From assembly GCA_963575645.1 (NCBI GenBank), contig OY754465.1, positions 34,545,501 through 34,609,500 on the forward strand: 64,000 bases of DNA, read 5' to 3'. Source of the DNA: Xanthostigma xanthostigma (lineage: Eukaryota; Arthropoda; Insecta; Raphidioptera; Raphidiidae). The notes under the pieces are model-generated. The model searched no databases. It saw nothing but the letters and a program-made list of their open reading frames with translations, and had not been told where the DNA came from. Shown here in pieces: positions 35,658 through 50,600 of the stretch; position 1 is the first letter of the stretch, and each line of letters opens with the position of its first letter. Both the position numbers and the translations under genes were made by a program.

Positions 35658-38600
35658 TCAGTTACGTCCGATACTAACGTTTTGCACATCTTGAGGCTCC
35701 TAAAAAAACAAAAATATAAATCATTACCCATGGTGACTGAATGAAATGATCAAAAAATAATTATATGATGAAATTCTCGAATGATTTTTTTTTGTTTCAC
35801 GGTATGAAAAGATTCATCGTTCACGTTTTGGAATACGTTGAATATTAATGTTCATGTTTTGGGATGTTCACGTCACCCAGACATGACCAAGACTCTACTA
35901 CAATTGATTAGAATAAACAACATTGTTTTTTTTTTTTTTTTATTATTCTACAATATATATGTGTATATTTAACAAAAAAATCACATACCCATCCTTCCTG
36001 TTCTCCAGCAAGTTGATAATGAGTTCTACGAAGTGATGCCAGTCGTAATCGCTCTCTCTGTAAGCTCTGTTCTAACTCCAAAACGCGAACTTGCGCTTCC
36101 ATTTCTAACCGTTTAGCCGCATGCAACGATACGCCCGATGTATCGAGCTCCTCTACAATTACACAGAAACAATCTATTTTGAGAACAAGGAAGATTTTAT
36201 TGGCTCATTACAGTTGGACTGATGCATTTTCAACACCATATATTTTCAACCGATTTAGCTCACATAGTTTTTAGTTATTAGTTCCTATTTCTTACGCAAA
36301 GTGTCTCCTCCTATACTCAGCCAATAGAAAAATACGTTTAACCTCAAACTAATAAAAGTTTTTTCTGATTGGTCTATGACTGTCATGAAGTGAGGATGAA
36401 GGAGAAGTTGAAAATGCACGAATCCATTAGTCTCGCCATGTTGAAAATTAAGTTAACTCTCAGTGGAATCCCACAGAGAAAACAAAGAAAACTCAAAATC
36501 AGTACAAACAGAGATGATCGAATGAGGGTTGTGGAAACATGGAGAAACACTCGATTGAAATTGAAAATCTGCTATAAAATTTTTCAAACATTTAAAATTA
36601 CTAACATAAAAATAGGCGTTAGGAAATACACAGATCAACTGAAAACTCACCGTTGTCCTCGACTAACTCACTGCAGGATTTGACCGTTGCAACTACACCA
36701 CCTGTTGCACGCGTGACGTCACGTGATGCAGTTGACAACGCTGCCAAGTTTACGCTATTTCTTTCAGCTTTGACTCGACTGGCGACGACTAGCTGTGCAG
36801 TTGATGCAGCTATTTCCTGCGCGCCTACCACGAGCTGCTCCATTTTACCGTTACCAGTTACAACCTGATCAGCTGCAGTTCTACATAACACAAAAATTAG
36901 TAGATTGAAACACAATGTATCTGTTTATAAATAAGTAGTAGACTATAATCTCACTAATCCAGGCATTAGTAGCCCAACACTGTCAGTAAATGGACATGTT
37001 TCTCCAAAGTCATACAGCATTAGCTACTTTACAGTGCCGTGAAACTTGTATTCGCGCGATATAAACACACGGTATAAACAGAAAAGTCTTGTAGTCGGTG
37101 TTAACTAAAAAATAAACTTACAGTAAAAATTTGGCCCCCGTGGCAACAGCTTTTGCGGCAGAAATAAGTCCTTCTGTCCATTTATGATTTCTTTTGTAAA
37201 ATTCTGTCATTGATGCCGAGCCCTACAAATAATCATATTTAAAAATCAATGTAATTTTTAACTTATGGATATTTATGGTTGTGTCTTGTATTTTTATTAT
37301 TATATTTCATAAAAAGACGTCGATACAGGGATTTGACACAGAGTAACAATGTTTTAGCGACAAAATATGTCAAATTTCTATACATCAAGAATTATCCAAT
37401 TATCAGTTTTAATTTTGCATATTTAAACACGTCCTCGGCGGTTTCGTTAATTTAAAATTGCCACCATGCACTACAACAACAAAGTGTAGATATAAAGGAG
37501 TCCAAACAACATAGGCTTTTTAAATAATTTTTGCGTCCACAAAAACAGGCTCACTTGATAGTTCATTTCTTGGGCACTAATAGTGCTGATGTTCAGAAGT
37601 TACTAAAGTCTACAGATTTGACAAAGTACCGCAATCGTTCACCATTTTGAGGCATACAATTCAATTAAAATATGTAAGTTTTCGTAACTTAAATATCAAT
37701 GACATAATCATTTTCATGTATAAAAATATTTAAATGACCCAAATTATACATAATTGTGTAAATGTCGGTATAATGGATTGCGGTAATTAGCAAATCTAGT
37801 AGCTTTATGACGCCCTAGAGTTTTGGTGTACCCATTGATGACATATTGTTTTACGAGTACTTCGTATACAGAAATGCACTCTACGTGTCCATCAAATCGA
37901 AGCCACTTTTTAGCATTGCGTTTGGACTTCTTATATCTTCTTTGTGTTGATGACTATGGAATAATCAATATTATTAATAGAAAGCATGTGTTTCTAACAG
38001 TAATATTGTTATGCATCAACTTTGACATTTAAGCTTACACAATCTCACACAAATTATTTTTATTTAACAAAAACGAAATGACGTTCTGCTACATAATCAC
38101 TACATTATTGTTGTATTTAATTGGACATTATTACCTTTCCTTGCGCAACGATTTCAGCTTGCAGTAACCGAGACTTTTTAACAAGTATTCTAATCGCTTG
38201 CATTAGCGTTGTGCACGAATCTAATATTTTTTCGTTTACTTCTAACTTTACACCGGAATCAGCTGCTCTCGATTTACTCAGCATTTCCTATGTAAAAAAA
38301 TTGAATAATAATTAATCAACTAACCGTCATCTAGAAATTCTTTTTTGTCAAATGACAATTTTTCTTACCTCGATTTTCTTGGCAGCTTCTTCAATAGCTT
38401 TATCCATACTGGAGAGTTCGTCATCGACCAAATTTGCAAGAATCTCAGCCGAGTCGCCTTTCAACTGACCACTAAGCGCATCAACCAAGCCAATCAGAGC
38501 ATCCAATTGAGATTTTGTGTTCTCCATTGCCGCCACTATGTCTTTGCTTTCTTTTAGTTTTTGTAACAAAGAAACGACAGTTTCACCGAATTTCTTGCAC

Positions 38601-41600
38601 TCTTCCGCCATTTCTATTAAAAAACAAAAATATTGGATTTTCAACTTATTTGTTGTGGTCGCAAGTGAAGATTCCTGATCTTCAAAATGATTGGCGGCAT
38701 TATGAAGATCACGAATCCTCACAGTTATTATTAAAAAAAGACGAGAGGTGTCGTGGGACACCTGGTTAAAACGAAGTTATTTTCGCTAATTAATATGTAT
38801 CATAATTTTTTTACTAATTTGTATATCAATTATTCGAAAATTTTATTTATACTAAAATATGATTATTAAACAAAAATTAATCGTGTGATTTGCAACTCTA
38901 AAAAAAAAATAAAAATAACATTTGTTGCGCATCTGCCGGGAATCAAACCCAGGCCACCAGCATGGCAGATAAGTATTCTATCACTGAACCATTAGGCCAA
39001 GCTGTAGAGCATTTTTGCATGACATAAAGACTAGTAGCAAACCGATTGTGCGATGATATAAAAGACAATAAGCAGATGAATAGGTATATGTTTTTCACTC
39101 GAGTTTCCGGTCCATTAGTTAGTTATCAACAGTTTATTGCAAAAAAAAACGCGATTTTTGTCTGTTTTTGCTTGTAACTTTGAAACTAATGGAGCAATCG
39201 GAATGCCCCAATGAAATGGTTTGTAGAGAATTGAAATATCTACAGAATGAGAGGTCGAATGTCTTAATCGGATAATTAGGTCCTGAAAAATTTAGGAAAA
39301 GCCAGAAAATTAGGCGTTTTTTCGAAAATTTATAGCTCCGTCATTTTTTGAGCTGGAGCGCCAAAATTTTGAGAGAAAGTAGGGATTATAATGTTCTTTA
39401 TGTGTGCCAAAGGTGGGTGCTGTCGGATTATTAGTTTTCGCGAAATCGCGATTGAAAGTTTGCAGTGTGCTTTTTTCCGGCAGGCCTGTATGCGTTACCA
39501 TAAGTCCGATAATAATTTTAAAAAAAGTTTTGAAAAGTTGACATCGTGCACTACAAAACGTAGATTTCAGTTTTTCGATCAGATGCCTGGAAGCAAGTTA
39601 AAAACATTCGTAAAGTTCGCGAAAAACGGCCGAGCGCGTGCTCGCAGTCGATTGGTGGTGGAAGGAGCAGCGGCGGAGAAGCGTATATATAGTAATAGCG
39701 CGCGCGGCGCGCACGTTATTTATATTCCCCCACCACTCGATTGAGAGGGCGCGATCCGCCGTTTTTTACGAACTTTACGAGTGTTTTTAGCATGCTTCCA
39801 GGCATCTGATCGAAAAACTGAAATCTACGTTTTGTAGTGCACGATGTCAACTTTTCAAAACTTTTTTTGAAATTATTATCGGACTTACGGTAACGCATAC
39901 AGGCCTGCCGGAAAAAAGCACACTGCAAACTTTCAATCGCGATTTCGCGAAAACTAATAATCCGACAGCACCCACCTTTGGCACACATAAAGAACATCCC
40001 TACTTTCTCTCAAAATTTTAGCGCTCCAGCTCAAAAAATGACGGAGCTGTAAATTTTCGAAAAAACGCCTAATTTTCTGGTTTTTCCTAAATTTTTCAGG
40101 ACCTAATTATCCGATTAAGACATGCGACCTCTCATTCTGTAGATATTTCAATTCTCTACAAACCATTTCATTGGGGCATTCCGATTGCTCCATTAGTTTC
40201 AAAGTTACAAGCAAAAACAGACAAAAATCGCGTTTTTTTTGCAATAAACTGTTGATAACTAACAAATGGACCGGAAACTCGAGTGAAAAACACATACCTA
40301 TTCATCTGCTTATTATCTTTTATATCATCGCACAACCGGTTTGCTACTAGTCTTTATGTCACGAAAACGCTTTTTTAAATCTCTATAGCTTGGCCTACAT
40401 TGACATTGCTTAGATATCGCTATTTATATAGGTTTAATAACAAATCGTGAATTTAGAAAGCGTTGCATTTCACAAAATATTAATGTCAAAATACTAACTA
40501 ATATTTGAAATGGCATTCGTTTTTGAACAAATGCAATATTTTTATTTTAAGACAGAACATATGCAATCTTTAAATGTCCATCACACTGTGTAAAAGAAAA
40601 GGATAGCTGATCCACGTGCGCGATGTACTAGGCAAAATCGAAATTATATACAGTGTTTATTTCTGCTTTTTTATGTTTAAAGTATAAAAAAACTATTTGC
40701 GCGAATTCTGTTACACGAAATCTACATAAAATGTTCTCCTCTTTCGTTTAAGACAGGTTTTGAACTGATCTGATTTAAATTGAGCGAATTATAAGCGAAA
40801 AACTTTTTTGTTTTCAATTTGCTTCCTTCTGGGACCAAAATTCAAAAATCCGACTCTGTTAGGATCTGTCTCATGCCCTATTTTTTTAGTGTGCCAAATT
40901 TCAACTTTCTATGTCTACTAACAGACATACAACAGGTAATTAGATTAGATTTTATTTACGCTTTTTTCTTACGTCTTTTTTTTCTAGCCCTCTCCATTCA
41001 TATCTATAACTTTCTATAAGGAACTTCGTTCCAAAATCCTAACGAATAAAAAATACGAAATGGTAGTAAATTCTAATTTGAATGAGTTCAGCAGTTCCTG
41101 ATACAATCACGCACTTATACAGCGACGCGACTACATTAGGTAATGAACGAAATTATTGACGATATTAAATGTAAAGGGCAAGCATAGCAAACGCGTCATG
41201 TTTTATTTATAAAAACAAATGTACGATGTACATCATATGCATTTGTATGCTTTTTATTACATTTATCGTCAATTTCTTTAATACTGAGTTTTGGACATAT
41301 CGTCTTTGGTTCTGTAATACCTCTTATGTGCAAAAAGTAAAATTTGCAGGAAAAGCCAAAAAGTGGTTATTTCAGCAATGGATGGTAAGAACTAGCAGTT
41401 TCAGAGGTATATTACTAATTCATCCTTATCTTTACTATACGTGTTTAATTCAGACAAAGTATTTTCTTAAAAAATATTTTACGTTAATTTCGGATTTTTA
41501 TTGGCACATGGGAGGAATTATTTGATACAAATTTTCACATAAGAGTTACATCCCCTTGTTGGTTACTGTAAAATTAATTTGGAGGTATTACTAGTGTATA

Positions 41601-44600
41601 GAGCTCCGTTTCCTGAATCTTTGCATTTAAAAAACATAAAATCTGCCAATTATGCACGTAAGAGCTATTACAGAACCAACGACGATATATTTATACGATA
41701 TTTTCAACTTGAAATTGCGTAACGAATACACATCTAAGCTATGTCACTTATGTCGCAGGTCATATATATGTTAAATTCGTATATTTTTTTTAGTCAATTA
41801 AAAAATAAAAACTTACGTTCACCAAACATGATATTGGTAGCTGTATTTGAGGTAGCTTTTCCTTGTAGCAAAAGATTGGCTAAACAGTGAGCTGCAAATA
41901 TGACAGCTCTGATAAATGCAGTGGGCTGGTCGTCACGATTTGAAGTGGCGATTGTCAGTTTCTCGAGAGCATCGGCCGCCGCCGGTACCAAGCTACGGAA
42001 ATAATCGGGTCCGCAAGTAGCTGCCGACAGAGCCGGATTGTCAACTTCTTCGACTGCGTGCTTGACTAACGCTTCGCTTTCCGCGACTGCGCCCTCTACA
42101 ATTTCGCGCAACTTTTCTAAACTTTCCGCTCTCGCTAAAACATAGAAAAAAACATAGAAAAAGTCTGTTTTATTTTAGGAAACGTAAGACTTTTAAACCA
42201 TTTAATATATTCGTCAGTTTATAATTTAACGCAATTGGGATTTGACATATGGGCGACACTTAGGCCAAATGTAATGTCGAATCCAGCATTTTTCATATAT
42301 ATTTAACAGTACTAATATGCAAAATGTTTATGATTTAAATTTCCGGCACCAGATGTCGTACTGTTTTGTCAAATCCAAATTTATACATTATAAAGGTCGT
42401 CTATGATCAAGTAAGACATGGATCCAAAATCAAAAGCGGGGGAAGCCGCGGGTGAAGGCTAGTACCTTTATAAAATTAATGCGTTTATAAATATTTAGAT
42501 ATCATTAGTTGCATTTATGTTATAACCACATACATTTAGCTAAAGTATTTTCTAATTCAACCACTCGTTCGTCTATTTTCTTCAGTCTCAATTCCAATTC
42601 GTCTTTTTGTCCCAACAAATCATGTAAGTCTCCTTCGATGACCTCTTTTTCTTTTGTTAAAAATTCTACTTTGGCAGTTAATGTCTGAAATATACAACAA
42701 ATCCATTAATTTCAGCACACATCATATTAAGGTTGTGTTCAAGTGTCTCCTTTTTGAAGATTTCCATCAAAATGATGGAGGCGCCCATGAGCATAGAATG
42801 GCGCGTGTCTCCCATTTTGATGAAAATTTTTAAAAAGAAAAGGTCAGTGCGCACACCTATTATTTATCGGAATGATAGTTTTAACTTAATCATTTGGAGT
42901 TTGGCTGTTTGTCTGTATTGTTATTGTTCGATTATGATCAAAAGCGTGGATTAATTTGAACGAAATTTGGCATAAACATTCTCTCAACTAACACCGAATG
43001 ATACACGTGAACAGTTTTGCGATCAAAACATCTCCCATGTTCAAATGTCGGTAATATAAGGTATGTTCCAAGCAGCCAGATAACGGACACGAAACCGTCA
43101 CCGTCTTGCGCAGTAGCTAAAACGAAATTGTTTGTATCGGTTTTTGAGCTACTGCGCATGGCGGTGACGGTCTCGAGTCCGTTCTCTGACTGCTTGGAAC
43201 ATACCTATAGAGACCGTCACTTCTGATAATTCTTCTACTGCACTTCACTTCCCGGTCAGGGTTGCCAGATGCAATTTTATGATTTTCCCCAAACTGATTT
43301 TTGTTTTTCCCCAAAATGATACGTTTTAAAAAAAAAAAAACCCAATCGCTTAGTTAAAGAAAAAAAACCGAATATAAAATTAAAATGACTTTTATTCGTT
43401 TAAGTTTCACAAAAAATATTAAGTACTTCTTCAGTCTCATTTTCTTCTGTTTGTTGATATACATTTTCGGAATTAAATAAATTTAGCATTTTTTCGGTTG
43501 GTTCAAACTTTATGCACCCGCCGCGGTTTTCTAAGACACTTCTTACTCTCATAATATGGTCTGCGGTTTTATCCCCAAACATTTCCCCAAATTTTCCCCT
43601 AGAGTCAATTTTTTCCCCAGAATTGCGAAAAAAACCCCCAATCTGGTAACGCTGTTCCCAGTACACATCCACACCTCGCGCTTTACGACCTAGATACTTT
43701 CTGGAAAAGTTGGCCATAAAGCAAAAATTCAAGAGCGGCTGTATAGCAATACCTCGAATGACGCCACCCGCTCGCATTTTAATTATATCCTGGGTTACGG
43801 CGGTCATACACAGAAGGCATGAGTTGCTAATCATTGAACAACATAAATGAACTGGTCAAAAGCAGTCATTGTCAATCGCATGAACAGGCGTTTTCAACCG
43901 CCGTGATAATTTAATTTAAAATGTTATTCGGTATTCAATATCATAATTTTCAAAAAATTTAAAAAATCACATTTTTTTAAAATTTAAAACCCTATAATTT
44001 ACGATCAGTCAGTTACGACAATTTGAAAAGCTCTGTCGGTTCAATCTATCGCGTAACTTCGGAATGATACTATTACAGAGTCTAACGGATATCTGTTATT
44101 GGTAAAAATATAGTGTATTTAAATTTCATTCTATTAAAACTTGAAGGATTGTTCAAGGTTCAAATTATTACTAACTATAAATAAATCTAACGAGAAAATG
44201 TATTGCATCAGTGTTTTCAGAACGTCTATAAAAGGGTATACAAATTACCGTATTCTGAGACCTCTGAGCTTCATGCTGCGTTTTCAGCACGTCGATCTCA
44301 TGACTCTGTATGATGGCGGACTTTTGAACGCTCTCCAACTCTTTATGCTTCTCAGTTTCCATTTCGGATACTTTCGCTTCAAGTTCAGTCTTTTTAGTTT
44401 CCAAATCCGTCTTAATACGACCCATCACTACCACCTGTTTGTCTACTTCAGCTTTCTGAAAATCATTTTGTCATTTGATAACTTCGTTCGCACAACGGCC
44501 AGAAATCGTTATCTAACTAGCGACGCATGCGTAGTATTGTATATGGATCAGATTCTAGCCATCAGAAATATCCGCTCACTGGGAGCCAATCTTTGGTTGA

Positions 44601-47600
44601 AAAATTGCGCAGTTTGCTTTTACTAACCTGCCATATCATAATTTTTTGTAAAACATATTTTTTCTGATTTTTTTTAGAATTAAATGACTGCGTTTCTGTT
44701 AAATTCTATCAGTTTATAGAACGTATTCGCAGGACACAAAATTTCCAACTAGTTTGCAACTCGCCAAGAATAACAGATGCGCAGAGGAAATATGGTAATT
44801 AGTTGGCAATTTGCTTGCGCGAATGAAGCTAATATTGTTTAATTTATTACGCATTTACTTATTTTTTATCTGACCTGTCTTATAAGTTGTATGTGCTCTT
44901 CCCTTAGTTTTGTGTACACATCTTTCAGTTTGTTGAATTTTTCTTCTTTGGTTTTCTCTACAAGAAAAACAAACAAATAGCAAAACTGTTACAAAACTGT
45001 TACCAAGGTTACCAAGGAGGGTGCAACCAGTAATGGGATTATGATTGTTTTATTTGAATATATTAGTCAGAGTGCCCGTCGGCAAAAATTTTGTTGATAC
45101 ATACTCTCCCCAAACTTTTAGTCCAAGAGCTAGCTACGGAAATAGGTTTGCAATTTATAGAGCAACGAAATCCCTCTAGTTAGTATGCCATACTATCATT
45201 ATTAATTAATCCGGGCGCCTGGCAGCTGTTCAGCGGTGGGTGTGAGAGTGGATGGGCAACAAAGGGGTTGTAAAATCAATTGAAGGTGTGCAATTTATAG
45301 AGCTCTGTGTTTGGTGTGATATTATAGCTAATTATGTATTTAATTCGAATATAACAATGCCAGACGTTTAAATTGGGGGAAAAGTAGTGCCAGGTGACAT
45401 CTAAGGTGCGGGAAAAAGTGGCAATTCGTAATAAATTGTTTCTCAAGATGTAATGAGAATAATGATTTTTTCAGAATTAATAACAACATTCATTTTTCCT
45501 GCGTAGCTAAGGAAAACTAATTTTGACAAAAATCACATAAGAGTGAGAGAGAGAATTAATGTGGGCGGGGGTAGCGCAGACGTCACGTGCAACCCGGGCG
45601 GCGCGAGTTTGAGTCAGTTGCTCTTTGTCATCGCCTGGCGGGGTGATCGACTGAATATTCGCACCTGTATTTTGGCACACACGATTCTGAAGGTCCACTC
45701 TAATGAAAAAGTATAGGCCCAGTCCTCTATAAATGAGACGACTTTGGCACTTTTTTCCGGACCTTGGATGTTACCTGGCACTACTTTTCCTCCAATTAAA
45801 ACGCCTGGCATTGTTATATTCGAATTAAATACATAATTAGCTATAATATCACACCAAACACAGAGCTCTATAAATTGAACACCTTCAATTGATTTTACAA
45901 CCCCTTTGTTGCCCATCCACTCTCACACCCACCGCTGAACAGCTGCCAGGCGCCCGGATTAATTAATAATGATAGTATGGCACACTAACTAGAGGGATTT
46001 CGTTGCTCTATAAATTGCAAACCTATTTCTGTAGCTAGCTCTCCGTCTATTTGTATATGGCTTCATAAGGCCTAGTTTGACACCTATTTTCTCTATAACT
46101 TTTCTTGATTTTGGGGCGTTTTCCCTCTAAAGTTTCCGAAAGATGTCGTTTTGACGACATGTAAAAATTTATAGATAGGTACTGTTAGTTTTTTTAATTG
46201 GATAGTTTAAAAACTTCAACCAAAACGCTAAAATAATGTTCTCTGACAAATAACATGAACCATTTAAACTGTCTGACACCTCGAATATGTCGAACATATT
46301 CGAGGTGTCAGACATTTTAAATGGTATTGTTTACTGGCAGTCTTTATCTATGCTGCCAAAGCTGTGTTTACAACGGGTACTTTTCAATAATTTCATTAAT
46401 TAAACAATCAAACAAAACAAATGTTTAAACATACGTTCGGAATCCTGTGACTGCACTGCAGCTGAGGCTTGCTGAAAAAGGTCCTCTTTCAGTTGTCTTT
46501 CCTGAACTAATTCGCTTTCGCGTGTCGCAACTTCAGTTTCCAGGAATGTGACGCGCTCTTGTAAATGACCAACTTGCTGTGTGTGATCTTGAACTAATCT
46601 TTGAATTTCAGTCCTGAAAAATACAAAAAAAAAGGTGTGACCTTTAGCCACATAAGCTCACGGGAGAAGTGAAACTTCTTCAGACTTATGAGCTCGTCAA
46701 GACTGGTAGATTACAGAGGGCGCCTCATTCCGTTGGATAGTAGTGGGGGGATGATGTCATCCAGCGGACCTGTCAATTGATTGCGTTGCAAAGGGTGTTG
46801 TTTATAAACTTTAAGGACCATATTTAACAAATGTCAAAGATATTTGCAAAAATTGAATTTTTTAAGGTAAGAGATTTAGATAGTAGTAGTTAAATATAAA
46901 TGACATTTTTGATATTGTCATTACAAGTTGATAAAAATTAGAACGGTTCGCCAGCTAACGTCATTCCTGCGCTTACGTTGATTGGTTAGATAGAACGAGA
47001 CAACCTTCATCATCAAACCTTGGAACTCGTTTCATAGATGCGTTATTGCGTTACCAAGGTTTATCTTATATTTCTCACTAAATTAACTCTAGTACGATAT
47101 TTATACCTGCAAGTGTCTGTTTTGCTTTGACACAGGAAAATAACTCAAAGAATTAGTCAAAACTGAACATACTGTGACATCTAATCTCATCATGACGTGC
47201 AGGATCTATAATGATTAATAACAGTAAAGCGCAAAAAGGGAAATGCTAGAAGCGCTGACTTAACCAGCAACGACTTATAGTTACGTGAATATGGATGGAA
47301 CTGAATCCTAACAAAACTACATGTACCTTAAACGTTTAATTTCTTGTTGAAGATGTTCAATGAGATGATCTCTTTCTGATATGATATCTGTTAATTGATG
47401 TGCACTATTAATAGGTGATGCCGATCCATTCCTACTCGCTGAGTCGGGCATATCGGCTTCCGATGTATCGATCAAACTGCCTTCCATCGGTGTATCGATT
47501 TCTGGTGTTTCATCAATCTGCGGTGGCAGAATGACTACCGGTGTTACGTACGAACGCAACTCGGCTTGTATCAAAAAATTGGGAGGGTTCTGGAAAAAGA

Positions 47601-50600
47601 ACAAATATTTTTCTCCTTTATAAAAAAATCATGTCACAATAAAGAGGACTGATTGAAACACTGGAAAATCTTTACATAATGTAAAACCAACAAAGAAAAA
47701 AGAGGAAAAAATGTATTTAGTCATTTGATTAAAAATAAATAAATAAATAAAGTTGATATTACACTGTACTCTTATACCATACCTACACTAAGCCTAAGGG
47801 ATTGATTAAGCCTAGTCGTGTCCGACATCTCAATACACACCAGACACCAGTTCAGTCCTCAATAAAAGATGACAAATCATACAAGACTCGGTATAAATTT
47901 TACTTACAAGTTACACGGTAATTAACTTTTAACTGTACTTAATTACTTTCAGTGGGCAGATAAACAAATTTGATTCTTTCGCTTGTCATTTGTTCACATT
48001 TATTTGCAATAATAAACATATTAAGTCCCGACGCATACTTTTTAGTGTCTATTGGATCAGCTAGTACTGGAAACACGTGTAACCAATGGGTTACGCGTGT
48101 CTCTATTGGACGAGATATGGCTTTAGACAACGGTAAGACTGGTTTTAATAAGTTGTCTGTTTTAAATGCATTTAAAAAAAACTCAACTGTCCAAAATATT
48201 GATCTAAATTAGATATTACGATTACTTTTTTAAGAAGAATATTGTTGCAGACTGCACCATGTAGTGCGGTCCGCCATACGCCATAATGTGTTTTGTCATG
48301 ATATCTGGCCGGGCTAGGCCCGGGCCTTAGAACAAATCCGCCATTGCAGGTCGTGCGCAAGTGTCGCGTCTGTAGTGGGGCAAGTAGTAAGTGGAACAGA
48401 GCAAGCCACCTCATTTTCACAGCTTAATTCCATGTGCAAACTGACTCAGAGTATAATAAGTGAGACAGACGCATAAATGGCTGCACCGTAGTGTTTAAGT
48501 CTTTCTCCCGATCTTTGCTAGCATAACAGAGGGTATTATAACTAAATATATGTTCGAATACCTATTATATGTGCATGATTGAAGACCGTACTGCCACCTA
48601 CAATGGCTACCCTACTTTTTGTAAATATAAAATAGTTCTCACCTCAGGTAACGACGGTATTGTAATAAGATTGCGGAAATATTGAAGAGTTCGACTGTTC
48701 AGATAAAACTGTTTCAAGTCGCGAAACTGTTTGAGAAAACGTTTTCGATGCCCGTCTAATATATCGGGCGGCAGGGCGCCGTGCAACTTGAACAATATCT
48801 TGACACTAAAATCGTAGAGTGCGGCGGCGTCTTGAATGCATGGTATGAGAGGCGCCAGCCGACATTGGCCAGAGCTTGTCATGGAGTTGGAACGCGACAT
48901 ATCTAACGAACCAAATACTGAAAAAAGAGACTGTATTTAAACTGCACACTACAGAAGTAAAACTGGCAAAAATGTAAAAACAAAATAATAATAATGGCAC
49001 TGATCGCCGGGATCGAACCTAGGACCTTTATGTTACAAGGTAAGTGCTCTCACTCGCACGTTAAATTTTTACAATCCCTTATAGACGGAGAGCTGGCTAC
49101 GGAGGGGTAGGGGTCACTTGGTGCAAAGCTGAAAATTTGCAGAATAATAGGAGATAGTACAAGTAAGTAGGGAAAATATTTCCAGAAGGCTAGGCGGAAG
49201 ATAAAGAGCCGCCAGAAGGCGCTAATGTTGCGAAAAATTTTGCAATAATTGTGTGACTCAGTGTACTTCTGGCAATTTCTATACTTATTCTGTAATTCAA
49301 AACTAGATTATATATTATACAATATACATTATATAGTTATAAGGGCATACTGAAAATTCAAACATGATATAATAATTACATTCGACAAATATTCAAAATT
49401 ATTAATGTCATTTTGATAGAACGTAATTTTATTAATGAAAATATATGACGATTAATTTTATTTCTATCAAAATGACATTAATAATTTTGAATATTTGTCG
49501 AATATAATTATTATATCATGTTTGAATTTTCAGTATGCCCTTATAACACTATACAGATTGTATCAAATCAAAACGGTCCATAGGACATTCTGTGTGTAAG
49601 ACAGAGACGATATATAAAGATCTATAAAAGCAGTAAGTAAGAGCGAGATAAATGATCGCTAATATAGTTACTGTGGTTACGTAAATAAATAATTACGTAC
49701 ACTGTAAATCTTTTTACCAATTTATCAATTAAAACAACTACAAATAAATTTATTATGTTGGCGGTTGAATTACCACCATAAAACCATTTAATTATTTGGA
49801 TTTTTTCCCGAACAGTATAAATAGCCATTTTATCAATAATTTCACTAGTGAATACTGACATTTGATAAAATTGTGATTTTTACTGTATAGAAAACAAGGG
49901 CGATACTATCAGATTGTATAACCACAGTAACTAGCTATTAGCGATCATTTATCTCATTCTTACTTACTGCTTTAGTGCTTTATATAATATCGTCTCTGTC
50001 TTACACACAGAAGTTCTATGGACTGTTTTGATTTGATACAATCTGTATAATGTATAATATATATAATATATAATCTAGTTTTGAATTACAAAATAAGTAT
50101 AGAAATTGCCAGAAAAACACTGATTTTTCGCAACATTAGCGCCTTCTGGCGGCTCTTTATCTTCCGCCTAGCCTTCTGGCAATTTTTTCCCTACTTACTT
50201 GTACTATCTCCTACTATTCTGCAAATTTTCAGCTTTGCACCGAGTGACCCGTACCCCTCCGTAGCCAGCTCTTAGACCATTAACGTTATCGATTTTTGAG
50301 ATACGCGTTTCGTCCTGTCAAGATTAGTCTTTTTTCTATCTATCCATGGTTATTATCATGGAGACTACATAAAAAGCGCGAAATAAGAGAGCACTGGTAT
50401 TCCGTATGTACCGAAACCATGGAGAAATAAATAGTTTAACCTGCTTTAATTTAAGAGTCCGTGCTTTAATTGTGCCGCCCATAGAGATATTAGACTAGAG
50501 TACGCGAGTGAGCCGTGAAAGTGTCTGCAATTCAGAGAGAGAAAAGTTCCTTTTCTCTATGGTAACTAATGATACAAAACAATGCTGAATATATCTGGTT

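Larger units (their letters stand above)
49082..50276. mobile_element. Foldback element B, host of two nested insertions, Hip1R intron 4
   Basis: Outer arms (49082-49320 and 50062-50276) are reverse complements, beginning ATAGACGGAGAGCTGGCTAC on the left and GTCTAAGAGCTGGCTACGG on the right (minus strand). Between them lie a second palindrome (49334-49549) and a mariner-like element (49550-50049). Confidence 0.88.

Noticed and set aside
38929..38998. Functional tRNA-Gly gene
   Set aside because: The acceptor strands do not pair and the anticodon stem is poor, so it is called a relic.
39391..39997. Two mirror open frames of 117 and 93 codons
   Set aside because: They are translations of the two arms of the same palindrome and match no protein family I know. 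Symmetry explains their similarity.
43400..43834. 144-codon minus-strand open frame in Hip1R intron 9
   Set aside because: No known domain and no splice fit with the Hip1R exons on either side. It may be a repeat fragment.
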